Source: Nitrospirae bacterium RBG_13_39_12
Lineage (GTDB): Bacteria; Nitrospirota; Thermodesulfovibrionia; Thermodesulfovibrionales; SM23-35
Direction of reading: 5' to 3'
NCBI GenBank assembly: GCA_001805125.1
Contig: MHEF01000103.1
Span: 7,156 to 39,850, forward strand
Length of the DNA: 32,695 nucleotides
The notes under the pieces were generated by a model. The model had not been told where the DNA came from. It searched no databases and was given only the letters and a program-made list of their open reading frames with translations. Shown here piece by piece: positions 24,463-32,570 of this stretch. A program made the position numbers and the translations under genes. How positions within the stretch are numbered: position 1 is the stretch's first letter; each line of letters opens with the position of its first letter.

Positions 24463-24479
24463 TTATGTATAATACATAA
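24463..24479. promoter_or_regulatory. perfect 17-base palindrome between gspG and radC
   Basis: TTATGTAT-A-ATACATAA lies in the 170-base divergent region. It contains TATAAT on the plus strand and TATTAT on the minus strand, so it may be an operator overlapping divergent -10 boxes. No good -35 is seen on either side. Confidence 0.35.
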
Positions 24480-24557
24480 TATGCTACCACAGGGTTAAAA
24501 GAGCGTCAAATTACCTCTTTATTAATTCTATTTTAGATGTTAAAATCTCTTCATTTT

Positions 24558-25247
24558 ATGGGATACAATAGTATAAAAAAATGGCCTGAAGGCGAGAGAC
24601 CACGAGAAAGGCTTCTAAAATATGGTGCCCATAATTTATCAGATGCTCACCTACTCGCAATAATACTTCGCACCGGGGGCGGAGGTAAAAGCGCTATAGA
24701 CCTTGCGATAGAGATCCTTAACTCATTCGGAACTCTTAAAAGGATTGATAATGCATCTCCTGGGGAGTTTGTATCCTACAAGGGGATAGGAAAAGCAAAG
24801 GTTGCTCAGGTAAAGGCTGCTTTTGAACTTGGGAGAAGGCTGCTTGATGAGCCTCTTGAAAAAGGACCTGTTTTTTCATCGTGCCAGGACGTTTTCTTAT
24901 ACTACAATCAGCGTTTTAAAAATTTTAAAAAAGAGGTCTTCCGCTGTGCTCTTTTAGATGCAAAAAACAGGATATTCCGAGACTACCGAATCTCAGAGGG
25001 TACCCTTACCAATTCATTAATACATCCTCGCGAGGCATTCAGGGAAGCTATAAAAGAATCTGCAGCATCAGTTATTTTTATACATAACCATCCAAGCGGT
25101 GATGCAAGCCCAAGCCAGGAAGATATTTTGATAACAGAACGGCTTGTTGACACTGGTAAGATAATCGGTATAAGGGTTCTCGACCATTTAATTATCGGAG
25201 ACAAAAAATATACAAGTATGATGGAGGAGGGATACATAAAAAATTAA
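24558..25247 (+). CDS. radC: RadC/JAB1-domain protein
   Basis: About 229 residues. A helix-hairpin-helix N-terminal part (LSDAHLLAIILRTG, then VSYKGIGKAKVAQVKAAFEL) is followed by the JAMM-type metal domain: the conserved Glu precedes the metal-binding IHNHPSGDASPSQED (HxH...D). RadC was once thought to act in DNA repair, but its biochemical role is unsettled. ATG 24558 is chosen because family proteins start close to the KKWPEGERPRERLLKYG segment; ATG 24537 would add seven residues. Neither has a ribosome site. It ends 10 bases before the purH start and probably shares its transcript. Confidence 0.9.
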   Translation: MGYNSIKKWPEGERPRERLLKYGAHNLSDAHLLAIILRTGGGGKSAIDLAIEILNSFGTLKRIDNASPGEFVSYKGIGKAKVAQVKAAFELGRRLLDEPLEKGPVFSSCQDVFLYYNQRFKNFKKEVFRCALLDAKNRIFRDYRISEGTLTNSLIHPREAFREAIKESAASVIFIHNHPSGDASPSQEDILITERLVDTGKIIGIRVLDHLIIGDKKYTSMMEEGYIKN

Positions 25248-25257
25248 GGAGGGTTAG

Positions 25258-25872
25258 ATGTTAAAAATTAAGAGAGCCATCATAAGTGTCTCAAATAAAA
25301 AAGGTGTTGCAGATTTTGCAAAAGAACTCAGCTCAATGGGGATTGAAATATTATCAACCGGGGGAACAGCAAAAGCATTAAGGGAAGCTGATATTACTGT
25401 AAAAGATGTATCAGAATATACTGGCTTTCCTGAAATGCTTGATGGAAGGGTTAAGACTCTTCATCCCAGGATTCACGGCGGTTTACTTTCAAGAAGGGAT
25501 AATCCAAAGGACATGGAAGAAATAAATAAGCACGGGATTGATACAATAGGAATGGTGGTTGTAAACCTGTATCCTTTTGAGGAGACCATCTCAAAGCCAG
25601 GGGTTTCCCTCGCAGAAGCTATAGAGAACATTGATATAGGTGGACCTGCAATGCTGAGATCAGCATCAAAAAATTTTCAGGATGTTGCTGCCATAATTGA
25701 CCCGCTTGATTATAAGAAAATCATAAATGAGATGAAAAGCCGGAATGGGGACTTGAGTTACAACACGAGATTGGAACTTGCAAAAAAAGTATTCAGACAT
25801 ACATCGATATACGATAAACTAATTGCTGATTACCTTACAAAAATAACAGAAGAAACTTTAAACGAGAGATAG
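25258..25872 (+). CDS. purH: IMP cyclohydrolase domain of PurH only (no AICAR transformylase)
   Basis: A 204-residue protein equal to the N-terminal MGS-like half of bifunctional PurH, which closes FAICAR to IMP. The family signatures are complete: [48 protein letters not shown] and [17 protein letters not shown]. The protein then ends with TAG instead of continuing into the roughly 310-residue transformylase domain, and the following 245 bases contain no remnant of it that I can recognise. The start follows AAGGAGGG. Single-domain cyclohydrolases exist, so it may be functional with a separate AICAR transformylase elsewhere. Confidence 0.9.
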   Translation: MLKIKRAIISVSNKKGVADFAKELSSMGIEILSTGGTAKALREADITVKDVSEYTGFPEMLDGRVKTLHPRIHGGLLSRRDNPKDMEEINKHGIDTIGMVVVNLYPFEETISKPGVSLAEAIENIDIGGPAMLRSASKNFQDVAAIIDPLDYKKIINEMKSRNGDLSYNTRLELAKKVFRHTSIYDKLIADYLTKITEETLNER

Positions 25873-25924
25873 GAAAGCCTGTAAAATCCATTCCTTAGTA
25901 AATTATATTCTATGAATTATTGAA

Positions 25925-25953
25925 ATGGCATAATATGCCATAGACTAAAGTCT
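25925..25953 (+). terminator. palindrome plus hairpin after purH
   Basis: ATGGCATA-A-TATGCCAT (25925-25941) is followed at once by AGACT-AA-AGTCT (25942-25953) and TTTTCTGTTTG. This could be a weak terminator or an operator between purH and the purD-like gene. Confidence 0.3.
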
Positions 25954-25990
25954 TTTCTGTTTGAGCATCAGAAACTTCTTCTATTCTATA

Positions 25991-26032
25991 TGGATAGTGA
26001 TGGATAGTGAAGGAATGTTTTGGAAGCATTCC
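25991..26032. repeat. 10-base tandem duplication next to a hairpin
   Basis: TGGATAGTGA occurs twice in direct tandem (25991-26010), followed by GGAATG (26012-26017) pairing with CATTCC (26027-26032). It lies in the 245-base gap between purH and the purD-like gene. Confidence 0.4.
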
Positions 26033-26117
26033 CTATACAAACTATTGTTTTTACTATATTCTATGGTTATATGCATGTCTCTTTTTAGATTGCATTTGAA
26101 TCAGAGGTTATAAAAAG

Positions 26118-27383
26118 ATGAAAGTGCTTGTTATTGGCAGCGGGGAGAAAGAACACGCAATTGTATGGAAGCTATCTCAAAGCAGGAATATAAACAGAAT
26201 TTTCTGCAGTCCTGGAAATACTGAAATAGCCGAGATAGCCGAGTGTGTGGATGTAAGCCCAAATAATTTTCGTGCACTTATCGATTTTGTCAAATACGAG
26301 TGGATTGACCTGACAGTTGTTGGTCCTGAAGAGCTTTTTTCAAAAGGTATTGTTGATGAATTTGAAAAAGAAGGCTGTAAAATATTGGGCCCTAATAGAA
26401 GAGCTGCGCAACTAACATCGAGCCGGGTATTCGCAAAAAACCTCATGCGGCTCCACAGGATCCCAACAGCAGAATTTAAAGTCTTTACTTCTTATCTTCA
26501 TGCAAAGGATTACGTAAGACTAAAAGGTACTCCAATAGTTATAAAGGCAGATACCCCTTTTGAAGAACCCGGAGAATTTGTGGTTTCTACATTAGAAGAA
26601 GCAATGGACGCCCTCAAACTTGTTATTGAAGATAGAATTGGAGTGGACACTAGTAAACGAGTAATTATAGAAGATAACCTAAAAGGCGAAAGGGTATCTT
26701 TTATAATCTTAACTGATGGAAAGACAATCGTGCCTTTCACAGGTTTGCATAAATACAAACAACTTTTTAGTGGTAATACTGTTCCAAAGACAACAGTTAT
26801 GGGTGCTTCCAGTCCAGCGCCTATCATCACAAAGAAACTTGAAGACATTATAATGGAAAAAATAATGAGACCCATAATAAAAGCGCTGAATTCTGAAAAT
26901 ATAATATACAAAGGTGTCCTATCTGCAGACCTGGTGATAGATAAAGATAATCCGTATGTCTTTGATTTCAAATGTTGTTTTTGTGATCCAGAAACACAGA
27001 CTGTCCTTCCCAGAATTAAAACAGACTTTATAGACTTGGCGCAAGCTATTATAGAAGAAAGGCTATCTGAAATAAAAATAGAATGGAAACAAGGGGCATC
27101 TGTATGTGTTGTAATTTCTTCAAAAGATTACCCTAACAAATATCAAAAAGGTGCTATTATAAAAGGTCTTGAAAAAATAAAATTAATGAATGATACTGTC
27201 GTGTTTCATGCAGGCACATCATTTTTGGATAAGGATATTATTGCCTCAGGTGGAAGGGTTATCAGCATAATAGCCACAGGAACTGAAATAAAGGATGCTA
27301 GTAACAAAGCATATAATGCTTTAGAAAAGATAAGTTTCGACGGTATGTATTATAGAAAGGATATCGGTAATAACAAATTTTAA
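26118..27383 (+). CDS. PurD-like ATP-grasp protein with altered active site
   Basis: A 421-residue homologue of phosphoribosylamine-glycine ligase. The fold is complete: N-terminal MKVLVIGSGEKEHAI, TVVGPEELFSKGIVD (66-80), SSRVFAKNLM (101-110), and C-terminal FHAGT, ASGGRVISIIATG and ISFDGMYYRKDIG. Catalytic signatures are badly changed. The ATP loop, normally ADGLAAGKG, is ADTPFEEPG (144-152). The DHKR..DTGPNTGGMGAYSP block is HKYKQLFSGNTVPKTTVMGA (211-230). The metal-binding FNxRFGDPE is FKCCFCDPE (284-292). It may be a pseudoenzyme or have a new substrate; with normal gene length and no frameshift it is evidently maintained. It stands between half-length purH and purE. Ribosome site weak. 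Confidence 0.85.
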   Translation: MKVLVIGSGEKEHAIVWKLSQSRNINRIFCSPGNTEIAEIAECVDVSPNNFRALIDFVKYEWIDLTVVGPEELFSKGIVDEFEKEGCKILGPNRRAAQLTSSRVFAKNLMRLHRIPTAEFKVFTSYLHAKDYVRLKGTPIVIKADTPFEEPGEFVVSTLEEAMDALKLVIEDRIGVDTSKRVIIEDNLKGERVSFIILTDGKTIVPFTGLHKYKQLFSGNTVPKTTVMGASSPAPIITKKLEDIIMEKIMRPIIKALNSENIIYKGVLSADLVIDKDNPYVFDFKCCFCDPETQTVLPRIKTDFIDLAQAIIEERLSEIKIEWKQGASVCVVISSKDYPNKYQKGAIIKGLEKIKLMNDTVVFHAGTSFLDKDIIASGGRVISIIATGTEIKDASNKAYNALEKISFDGMYYRKDIGNNKF

Positions 27384-27393
27384 AGGAGAAGAA

Positions 27394-27900
27394 ATGAAGT
27401 TACAGGTTTTGATAGTAGCTGGAAGTGATTCTGATCTTCCTGTAATGGAAGAAGCTGGCAAAATACTCAAAAAACTTGGAATTTCTTATGAGATGTCCAT
27501 TGCATCTGCGCATAGGTCACCGGAACGTGCAATTCGAATTGCATCTGAGGCTGAAAAGAAAGGCTTTGAAGTGATTATTGCTGGCGCTGGAATGGCAGCC
27601 CATTTGGCCGGAGTTATTGCAGCACATACAACAATCCCTGTAATCGGGGTACCCATTGATTCATCGCCTCTTAATGGTTTTGACTCCCTTCTTTCTACGG
27701 TACAGATGCCTTTTGGAGTACCGGTAGCCACGATGGCGATAGGCAGGGCAGGAGCAAAAAATTCTGCAATCTTTTCAGCTCAGATTATTGGCACAAAGGA
27801 TCCAGAGGTTTCAAAAAGGCTCAAAGACTACAAGAAAAAAATGGCAGAAAAAATAGAAAAAAAGGCAAATGCACTGCAAGACCGCTACCACCGAGGATGA
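27394..27900 (+). CDS. purE: N5-carboxyaminoimidazole ribonucleotide mutase
   Basis: Class I PurE, converting N5-CAIR to CAIR in purine synthesis (with PurK). The motifs are intact: AGSDSDLPVM (9-18), SAHRSPERA (38-46), GAGMAAHLAGVIAAHT and the loop DSLLSTVQMPFGVPVATMAIG. 168 residues is normal. An AAAGGAGAAG site sets the start, 11 bases after the PurD-like gene, so the two are co-transcribed. The final ATGA overlaps the next gene. In contrast to its upstream neighbours, it shows no active-site change. Confidence 0.95.
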   Translation: MKLQVLIVAGSDSDLPVMEEAGKILKKLGISYEMSIASAHRSPERAIRIASEAEKKGFEVIIAGAGMAAHLAGVIAAHTTIPVIGVPIDSSPLNGFDSLLSTVQMPFGVPVATMAIGRAGAKNSAIFSAQIIGTKDPEVSKRLKDYKKKMAEKIEKKANALQDRYHRG

Positions 27901-28742
27901 GAGTACACCTTGATTGTTTTCCATGCTTTTTAAGGCAAGCTCTTATTGCGCTCAGATTTGGAACTAAAGACGAACTATTACAGGAGACTATATTAAAAAG
28001 CATCCTGGGAAACATTGAGAAAGCCGATACTTCAAAACCAGCTGCCTATACAACCACATTTATTCACAAGAAGATAAGAAAACTGCTGGGCAGTGACCCC
28101 TTCAAAGAGATAAAATCAGAATACAATCATATTGCACTCAGACTATATCCTGCTTTTAAAAATATTATTAATGACAGTCATGACCCTCTATGGATATCTA
28201 CAAGGCTTGCAATTGCAGGGAATGTGATAGACTTTGGAATATTCTCCTCTGTAGATATTGAAGGAACTATTCATACGGCACTTAATAACCCTTTAGCAGT
28301 TGATGACTACAGTAGTTTTAGTAATGCCATTTCTACTGCAGAAGAAATCCTTTACCTTACAGACAACGCGGGAGAGATTGTGTTCGACAGGTTATTAATA
28401 GAGACCATAATCTCTCTTGGGAAAAAGGTCAGGGTGGTTGTTAAAAGCTCACCTGTAATTAATGATTCTACAATGCAAGACGCTGAGGAATCTGGCCTTA
28501 TAAGAGTTTGCGAAGTAATAGACAATGGTTCTGAAGTTGTAGGCACAATCCTGGAGTGGACATCCTCAGCGTTCCAAGCAATATTTAAAAATGCTCAACT
28601 TGTAATAAGCAAAGGACAGGGCAACTTCGAGACACTCTATGGCAGCGAAAAGAAAATATTCTTTCTATTCCAATCTAAATGTGATGTGGTTTCTAAAGAA
28701 CTTGGCCTTTCAACTGGCTCGATGCTTCTCAAGAAATCCTGA
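27897..28742 (+). CDS. DUF89 damage-control phosphatase, subfamily I
   Basis: A 281-residue member of the DUF89/ARMT1-like family of metal-dependent phosphatases, thought to remove harmful phosphometabolites. The N-terminal CFPC pair (C7, C10) is typical of the prokaryotic subfamily; AIAGNVIDFG (105-114) and LTDNAGEIVFD (154-164, metal-binding D156/N157) are diagnostic, as is VISKGQGNFE near the C-terminus. Its ATG overlaps the purE stop (ATGA), so it is made with the purine proteins; subfamily I has been suggested to act on phosphate-ester by-products, and a purine-pathway intermediate would fit here (inference). Confidence 0.88.
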   Translation: MRVHLDCFPCFLRQALIALRFGTKDELLQETILKSILGNIEKADTSKPAAYTTTFIHKKIRKLLGSDPFKEIKSEYNHIALRLYPAFKNIINDSHDPLWISTRLAIAGNVIDFGIFSSVDIEGTIHTALNNPLAVDDYSSFSNAISTAEEILYLTDNAGEIVFDRLLIETIISLGKKVRVVVKSSPVINDSTMQDAEESGLIRVCEVIDNGSEVVGTILEWTSSAFQAIFKNAQLVISKGQGNFETLYGSEKKIFFLFQSKCDVVSKELGLSTGSMLLKKS

Positions 28743-28776
28743 CTTTGCTGGCTGGATTAAACTAAATTAAGGATGA

Positions 28777-29088
28777 CTATCTTCTTCCCCCTCTACCTCC
28801 AAAACCACTTCTTTCCCTTGAGTAACTTCTCTCTCGCCTTTCCTGCGGTTTTGCCTCATTTACAACAATGTTTCTGTCCATAAAGGTTTTTGCATTAAAC
28901 ATGGAAATCGCCTTCTGAGCATCCTCATTTGAGGCCATCTCCACAAAGCCGAACCCTCTCAGCCTGCCTGTAGCTGCATCTTTAATAAGCTTGACAGAAG
29001 TAACCTCACCTGCTTGAGAAAACAGATCCCTTACATCATCCTCACTAGCCTTGAAGGAGATGTTGCCTACATAGAGCCTTGTACTCAT
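28777..29088 (-). CDS. RRM-type RNA-binding protein with RGG tail
   Basis: A 103-residue glycine-rich RNA-binding protein. One RRM domain is followed by a short basic Arg/Gly/Ser tail (RERSYSRERSGFGGRGGRR). RNP2 is LYVGNI (5-10) and RNP1 RGFGFVEM (44-51), both with the aromatic residues that stack on RNA. Such proteins in cyanobacteria and other bacteria respond to cold or act as RNA chaperones. TAGGAGGAAG sets the start. TTGACA (29183-29188) with an 18-base spacer to CATATT (29159-29164) is a fitting promoter, giving a leader of about 65 bases. Confidence 0.95.
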   Translation of the reverse strand: MSTRLYVGNISFKASEDDVRDLFSQAGEVTSVKLIKDAATGRLRGFGFVEMASNEDAQKAISMFNAKTFMDRNIVVNEAKPQERRERSYSRERSGFGGRGGRR

Positions 29089-29158
29089 TCTTCCTCCTAT
29101 TATATTTTTTTTTACTAACTCTTAAAACCCTTTTCGAGCCTTAAAAGATGCCCAACTA

Positions 29159-29188
29159 AATATGAAGGATAAAGAAAACATTTGTCAA
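29159..29188 (-). promoter_or_regulatory. sigma-70 promoter of the RRM gene
   Basis: The minus strand has consensus TTGACA at 29183-29188, an 18-base spacer, and CATATT at 29159-29164. Confidence 0.5.
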
Positions 29189-29223
29189 TAGCAAAATAAA
29201 GAGAGATAACGGCAGAATAAATA

Positions 29224-29637
29224 TTAAGCTTTTGGATTTAAAATTATCTCCTCTATTGCTTCTTTTGCGACTAGTCTCACGTTTGCGTCTTCATCTTTAG
29301 TAATTTCCTCAAGGAAAGGTATAGCATTTTTGTCTCCGATTACTCCGAGGAGGTATGCTGCATCAGCTCTATGCATAGGGGTTTTATTTTTCAGAAGTGG
29401 AAGGATATAAAGCACGGCTTCACGCACATTTTCTGGATCCTCTATTTTTAATGCCTCAATAAGAGCCGACGTTCCAATCCTCACCCTTAATCTTTCGTCG
29501 ATTATCAGATCCCCGATATAGATGTAAAGGTTTTTATCATGTTTGAACATATCAATAATGTTATCTAAAAAACCTTTCTCCATGTACTCTGCGATTATCG
29601 CCTTAAGGTCAAAATCTTCTATGTTAATATTTTCCAT
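29224..29637 (-). CDS. small HEAT-repeat protein
   Basis: A 137-residue all-helical protein. The C-terminal two thirds are HEAT-like repeats: VRIGTSALIEALKIEDPENV, REAVLYILPLLKNKTPMHRA, DAAYLLGVIGDKNAIPFLEE and VRLVAKEAIEEII. The acidic N-terminus (MENINIEDFDLK) is not repeated. HEAT arrays bind other proteins; small ones occur in many sediment bacteria without a known job. Its own promoter (TTAACC, 18 bases, TATAAT) lies just upstream; the gene stands alone between the RRM gene and cysS. No catalytic residues are seen. Confidence 0.88.
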   Translation of the reverse strand: MENINIEDFDLKAIIAEYMEKGFLDNIIDMFKHDKNLYIYIGDLIIDERLRVRIGTSALIEALKIEDPENVREAVLYILPLLKNKTPMHRADAAYLLGVIGDKNAIPFLEEITKDEDANVRLVAKEAIEEIILNPKA

Positions 29638-29666
29638 TTTACCAATAATACCATAATGGTTTTTAT

Positions 29667-29696
29667 ATTATATAACCTTCAGTTACAGAGGGTTAA
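29667..29696 (-). promoter_or_regulatory. sigma-70 promoter of the HEAT-repeat gene
   Basis: The minus strand has TTAACC (29691-29696), an 18-base spacer, then TATAAT (29667-29672); the start is about 23 bases before ATG 29637. Confidence 0.55.
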
Positions 29697-29802
29697 GTAA
29701 ATACAAACTGCTCAACAGTCATGCTTTAACGATTTAGATATCTAAACCTAGAATTATTGTATAATCTCTAGACAAAGATTCTTAAGCGGTACAAAAACTG
29801 AG

Positions 29803-31263
29803 ATGAAGATTTACAATACAATTACTGGAAATAAAGAAGATTTCATCCCTCTTATCCCTAACAAGGTAAAAGTATATGCCTGCGGTGTTACAGTTTATGA
29901 CCACTGTCATATAGGTCACGCCAGAAATGCTGTTGTATTTGATATCTTGAGGAGATATATGCGTTATAAGGGATTTGATGTTAAATATGTAAGAAATTTT
30001 ACAGACATAGATGACAAGATAATCAACAAGGCTAATCAAGAAGGTATCACATGGGATGCAGTCGCTAGGAAATATACAGATGAATATTATAAAGACATGG
30101 AAAGGCTTGGGGTCGGAAGGGCAGATGTCGAACCGAAGGCTACTGAGCATATTGATGAGATTATAAACATTGTCAACGTCCTTATTGATAAAGGATATGC
30201 ATATGAGGTAGATGGCAGCGTTTACTTTGCAGTAAATAAATTCCCTGAATATGGAAAATTATCAAAAAGAGATACAGAGGAAATGATAGCCGGGGCAAGA
30301 GTTGAAGTGGACGAAAAAAAGAAAAATCCTATGGATTTTGCGCTGTGGAAAAAATCGAAAGGAGGTGAACCATCATGGAAAAGTCCTTGGGGAGACGGTA
30401 GACCAGGATGGCATATTGAATGCACAGCCATGTCAATAAAACACCTGGGTGAAAGTTTCGATATACATGGAGGAGGTGCTGATTTAATCTTTCCCCATCA
30501 TGAAAATGAGATTTCACAGTCTGAGGCATTTACAGGAAAAACTTTTGTCAAGTACTGGGTTCATAATGGATTCATCACCATTGACAAAGAGAAGATGTCA
30601 AAATCTCTTGGTAATTTCTTTACTGTCAAAGAGATACTTGATAAGTTTGACCCAGAGGTTGTCAGGTTTTTCTTGCTATCCACTCATTACAGGAGCCCGA
30701 TAGAATTTTCTGACGAACATTTGCGCGATGCCGAAAGTTCTATAGATAGATGTTATACGACCTTTTCCAGGATTAATGATTTCCTTTTAAAAGAAAAAAC
30801 GTCGGGAGAAGGATTTTCAAATGCAAGCAAATTTTTTGAAGGATTTATTTCTTCATTTAAAAATAAATTCGAAGAAGCAATGGACGATGATTTAAATACT
30901 GCCCTTGCAATCGGACACATATTTGAATTAATACGTGAGGCAAACAGATTTCTTGACAATAAACCATCATCCTCAAATGAACGGGAACTTTTTTTGAAGA
31001 CAAAAGAATTACTCTTAAATGCTGGAAATATTTTAAATATATTTAATAGAACACCTGATGAGTGGTATAGGTCATTAATAAACATAAGGAAAATCGGTCT
31101 TTCTGAAAAAGAGATACTTGAGAAAATAAAGGACCGACAGGATGCAAGGCAAAGAAAAGACTGGCATATGTCAGATACAATCAGAAAAGAACTAGAAGAA
31201 AAAGGGGTTATCCTTGAAGACAAAAAAGACAGGACAGACTGGAAAGTTAAGGTCGGGGAGTGA
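29803..31263 (+). CDS. cysS: cysteinyl-tRNA synthetase
   Basis: Charges tRNA-Cys; class Ia synthetase of 486 residues. HIGH is at 36-39 (CHIGHARN) and KMSKS at 264-268. The zinc ligands that select cysteine are C27, C207, H232 and E236, matching the Escherichia coli set. The anticodon-binding helical domain follows to the C-terminus. No ribosome site is evident before ATG 29803; a TATAAT at 29760-29765 is a possible -10 box, and no T-box leader is present. The 3' end overlaps rlmB by 50 bases, so both are coupled. Confidence 0.96.
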   Translation: MKIYNTITGNKEDFIPLIPNKVKVYACGVTVYDHCHIGHARNAVVFDILRRYMRYKGFDVKYVRNFTDIDDKIINKANQEGITWDAVARKYTDEYYKDMERLGVGRADVEPKATEHIDEIINIVNVLIDKGYAYEVDGSVYFAVNKFPEYGKLSKRDTEEMIAGARVEVDEKKKNPMDFALWKKSKGGEPSWKSPWGDGRPGWHIECTAMSIKHLGESFDIHGGGADLIFPHHENEISQSEAFTGKTFVKYWVHNGFITIDKEKMSKSLGNFFTVKEILDKFDPEVVRFFLLSTHYRSPIEFSDEHLRDAESSIDRCYTTFSRINDFLLKEKTSGEGFSNASKFFEGFISSFKNKFEEAMDDDLNTALAIGHIFELIREANRFLDNKPSSSNERELFLKTKELLLNAGNILNIFNRTPDEWYRSLINIRKIGLSEKEILEKIKDRQDARQRKDWHMSDTIRKELEEKGVILEDKKDRTDWKVKVGE

Positions 31264-31990
31264 ATGGATTTACGGTTTGAACCCTGTGCTAGAAGCAATA
31301 AAAGCAGGCAGAAACATAAAAAACATTTATATATCCTCTAATAGACACCATAAGGTATTTGAGTTAAAAAAAGAGTCAGAATTTAGGAATATACCCTTAA
31401 AAATATCGGATCCCATTTTTTTTAATTACACTTTCAATAAAGGACATCAGGGAGTTGCAGCTGAAGTATCTTCAAAAGACTATGTTAGTCTTGATGAATT
31501 ACTTAACATTCCTTTAAGAAAAAAAGAGATATCGCTATTTTTAATCCTTGATTGTATTGAGGATCCGAGAAACTTTGGAGCTATATTGCGGGTAGCGGAT
31601 GCTGCTGGTATCCATGGTGTTGTCATACAGTCACATAGATCAGTACAACTTGGTTCTGTAGTATCAAAGGTTTCTGCAGGTGCTGTTGAGTATGTACCAG
31701 TTTGCATGGTATCAAACATAAAATACGCAATTAGTGAAATGAAAAAGAGTGGGATAACAGTCGTAGGTACTGAAGCAAGTTCGGGGAAGACAATTTGGGA
31801 TCTGAATTTAAAAATGCCTTTAGCTCTTGTGATTGGTTCTGAGGGCAAGGGGATCAGAAAAACTGTTGGGAAAAGCTGCGATGTTTTAGTAAGCTTACCT
31901 ATGTTAGGTAAATTAAACTCTCTTAATGTTTCTGTTGCTACAGGGATATTTGCTTTTGAGATATTGCGACAAAGACTTTGTAATAATTAA
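31214..31990 (+). CDS. rlmB: 23S rRNA 2'-O-methyltransferase, RlmB/TrmH (SpoU) family
   Basis: SPOUT knot methyltransferase, expected to modify G2251 of 23S rRNA. An N-terminal L30e-like substrate domain starts at WIYGLNPVLEAI. Motif 1 is DPRNFGAILRVADAAG, motif 2 LVIGSEGKGI and motif 3 LNSLNVSVATGI, all with the conserved Asn/Arg/Glu residues. TTG 31214 is the only reasonable start: AAAAGGGG lies six bases upstream and no ATG/GTG precedes the domain. 258 residues is normal. tRNA 2'-O-methylation by a TrmH relative is the alternative. Confidence 0.93.
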   Translation: MKTKKTGQTGKLRSGSEWIYGLNPVLEAIKAGRNIKNIYISSNRHHKVFELKKESEFRNIPLKISDPIFFNYTFNKGHQGVAAEVSSKDYVSLDELLNIPLRKKEISLFLILDCIEDPRNFGAILRVADAAGIHGVVIQSHRSVQLGSVVSKVSAGAVEYVPVCMVSNIKYAISEMKKSGITVVGTEASSGKTIWDLNLKMPLALVIGSEGKGIRKTVGKSCDVLVSLPMLGKLNSLNVSVATGIFAFEILRQRLCNN

Positions 31991-31993
31991 ATT

Positions 31994-32036
31994 AATAGAG
32001 AAATTAAGAGATAATTAAACTTATTCTCTATTTTCT
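31994..32036 (+). terminator. possible AT-rich terminator after rlmB
   Basis: AATAGAGAA (31994-32002) pairs with TTCTCTATT (32024-32032) around a 21-base loop, then TTTC. The stem is AT-rich and the loop long, so termination would be weak. Confidence 0.35.
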
Positions 32037-32040
32037 ACAA

Positions 32041-32126
32041 TTGACCATTTTGTATCAAGAAATGTTAAATTTTAAATTCATTATATAAGGGATTAGTGTT
32101 GTCTTTTTCAGCTGTTATTATAAAAT
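32041..32126 (+). promoter_or_regulatory. promoter region of the tRNA-tuf cluster
   Basis: Two candidates: TTGACC (32041-32046), 18 bases, TTAAAT (32065-32070); and TTGTCT (32099-32104), 16 bases, TAAAAT (32121-32126), which would start about eight bases before the first tRNA. Both are imperfect and may both be used. Confidence 0.4.
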
Positions 32127-32140
32127 ACGATTACGATGAA

Positions 32141-32216
32141 GCCACCGTAGCTCAGCAGGCAGAGCAGCTGATTTGTAATCAGCGGGTCGGGGGTTCGATT
32201 CCCTTCGGTGGCTCCA
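32141..32216 (+). tRNA. tRNA-Thr (UGU)
   Basis: A 76-base cloverleaf. The acceptor stem GCCACCG pairs with CGGTGGC, the T-arm carries GGTTCGATTCC, and the anticodon loop TTTGTAA gives TGT. The CCA end is encoded. First of four tRNAs in the order Thr-Tyr-Gly-Thr. Confidence 0.97.
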
Positions 32217-32218
32217 AG

Positions 32219-32303
<85 letters not shown>

Positions 32304-32408
32304 TAATATACGATGCTTCAAAAAAAGTTTAGGAGTTTAAAGATAAAAGTTTGGAGTCTTTTTGTTTGTACAAAAAATTTAACGCCTTACCAATTTACAC
32401 CTGTAGAA

Positions 32409-32483
32409 GCGGGAGTAGCTCAGTGGTAGAGCGTCAGCCTTCCAAGCTGAGGGTCGCGGGTTCGAATCCCGTTTCCCGCTCCA
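32409..32483 (+). tRNA. tRNA-Gly (UCC)
   Basis: A 75-base cloverleaf. The acceptor GCGGGAG pairs with TTCCCGC (G-T pairs included), the anticodon loop CTTCCAA gives TCC, and CCA is encoded. Confidence 0.97.
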
Positions 32484-32570
32484 TGAAATACGGTAAATTA
32501 TTTATTAATTATTTATTGTTAATTATGAATGTTAGAACTCGATATTAAAAAACGTTATCTTTAATTTTGC

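Noticed and set aside
26510-26971. 153-codon minus-strand frame inside the purD-like gene
   Set aside because: Ser/Ile-rich shadow of an intact gene with recognisable PurD domains; no start signals.
30361-30401. Perfect AAAGGAGGTGA ribosome site and ATG inside cysS
   Set aside because: The ATG (30375) is out of frame and opens only eight codons; the bases encode the Lys-Gly-Gly-Glu stretch of CysS, so this is probably chance.
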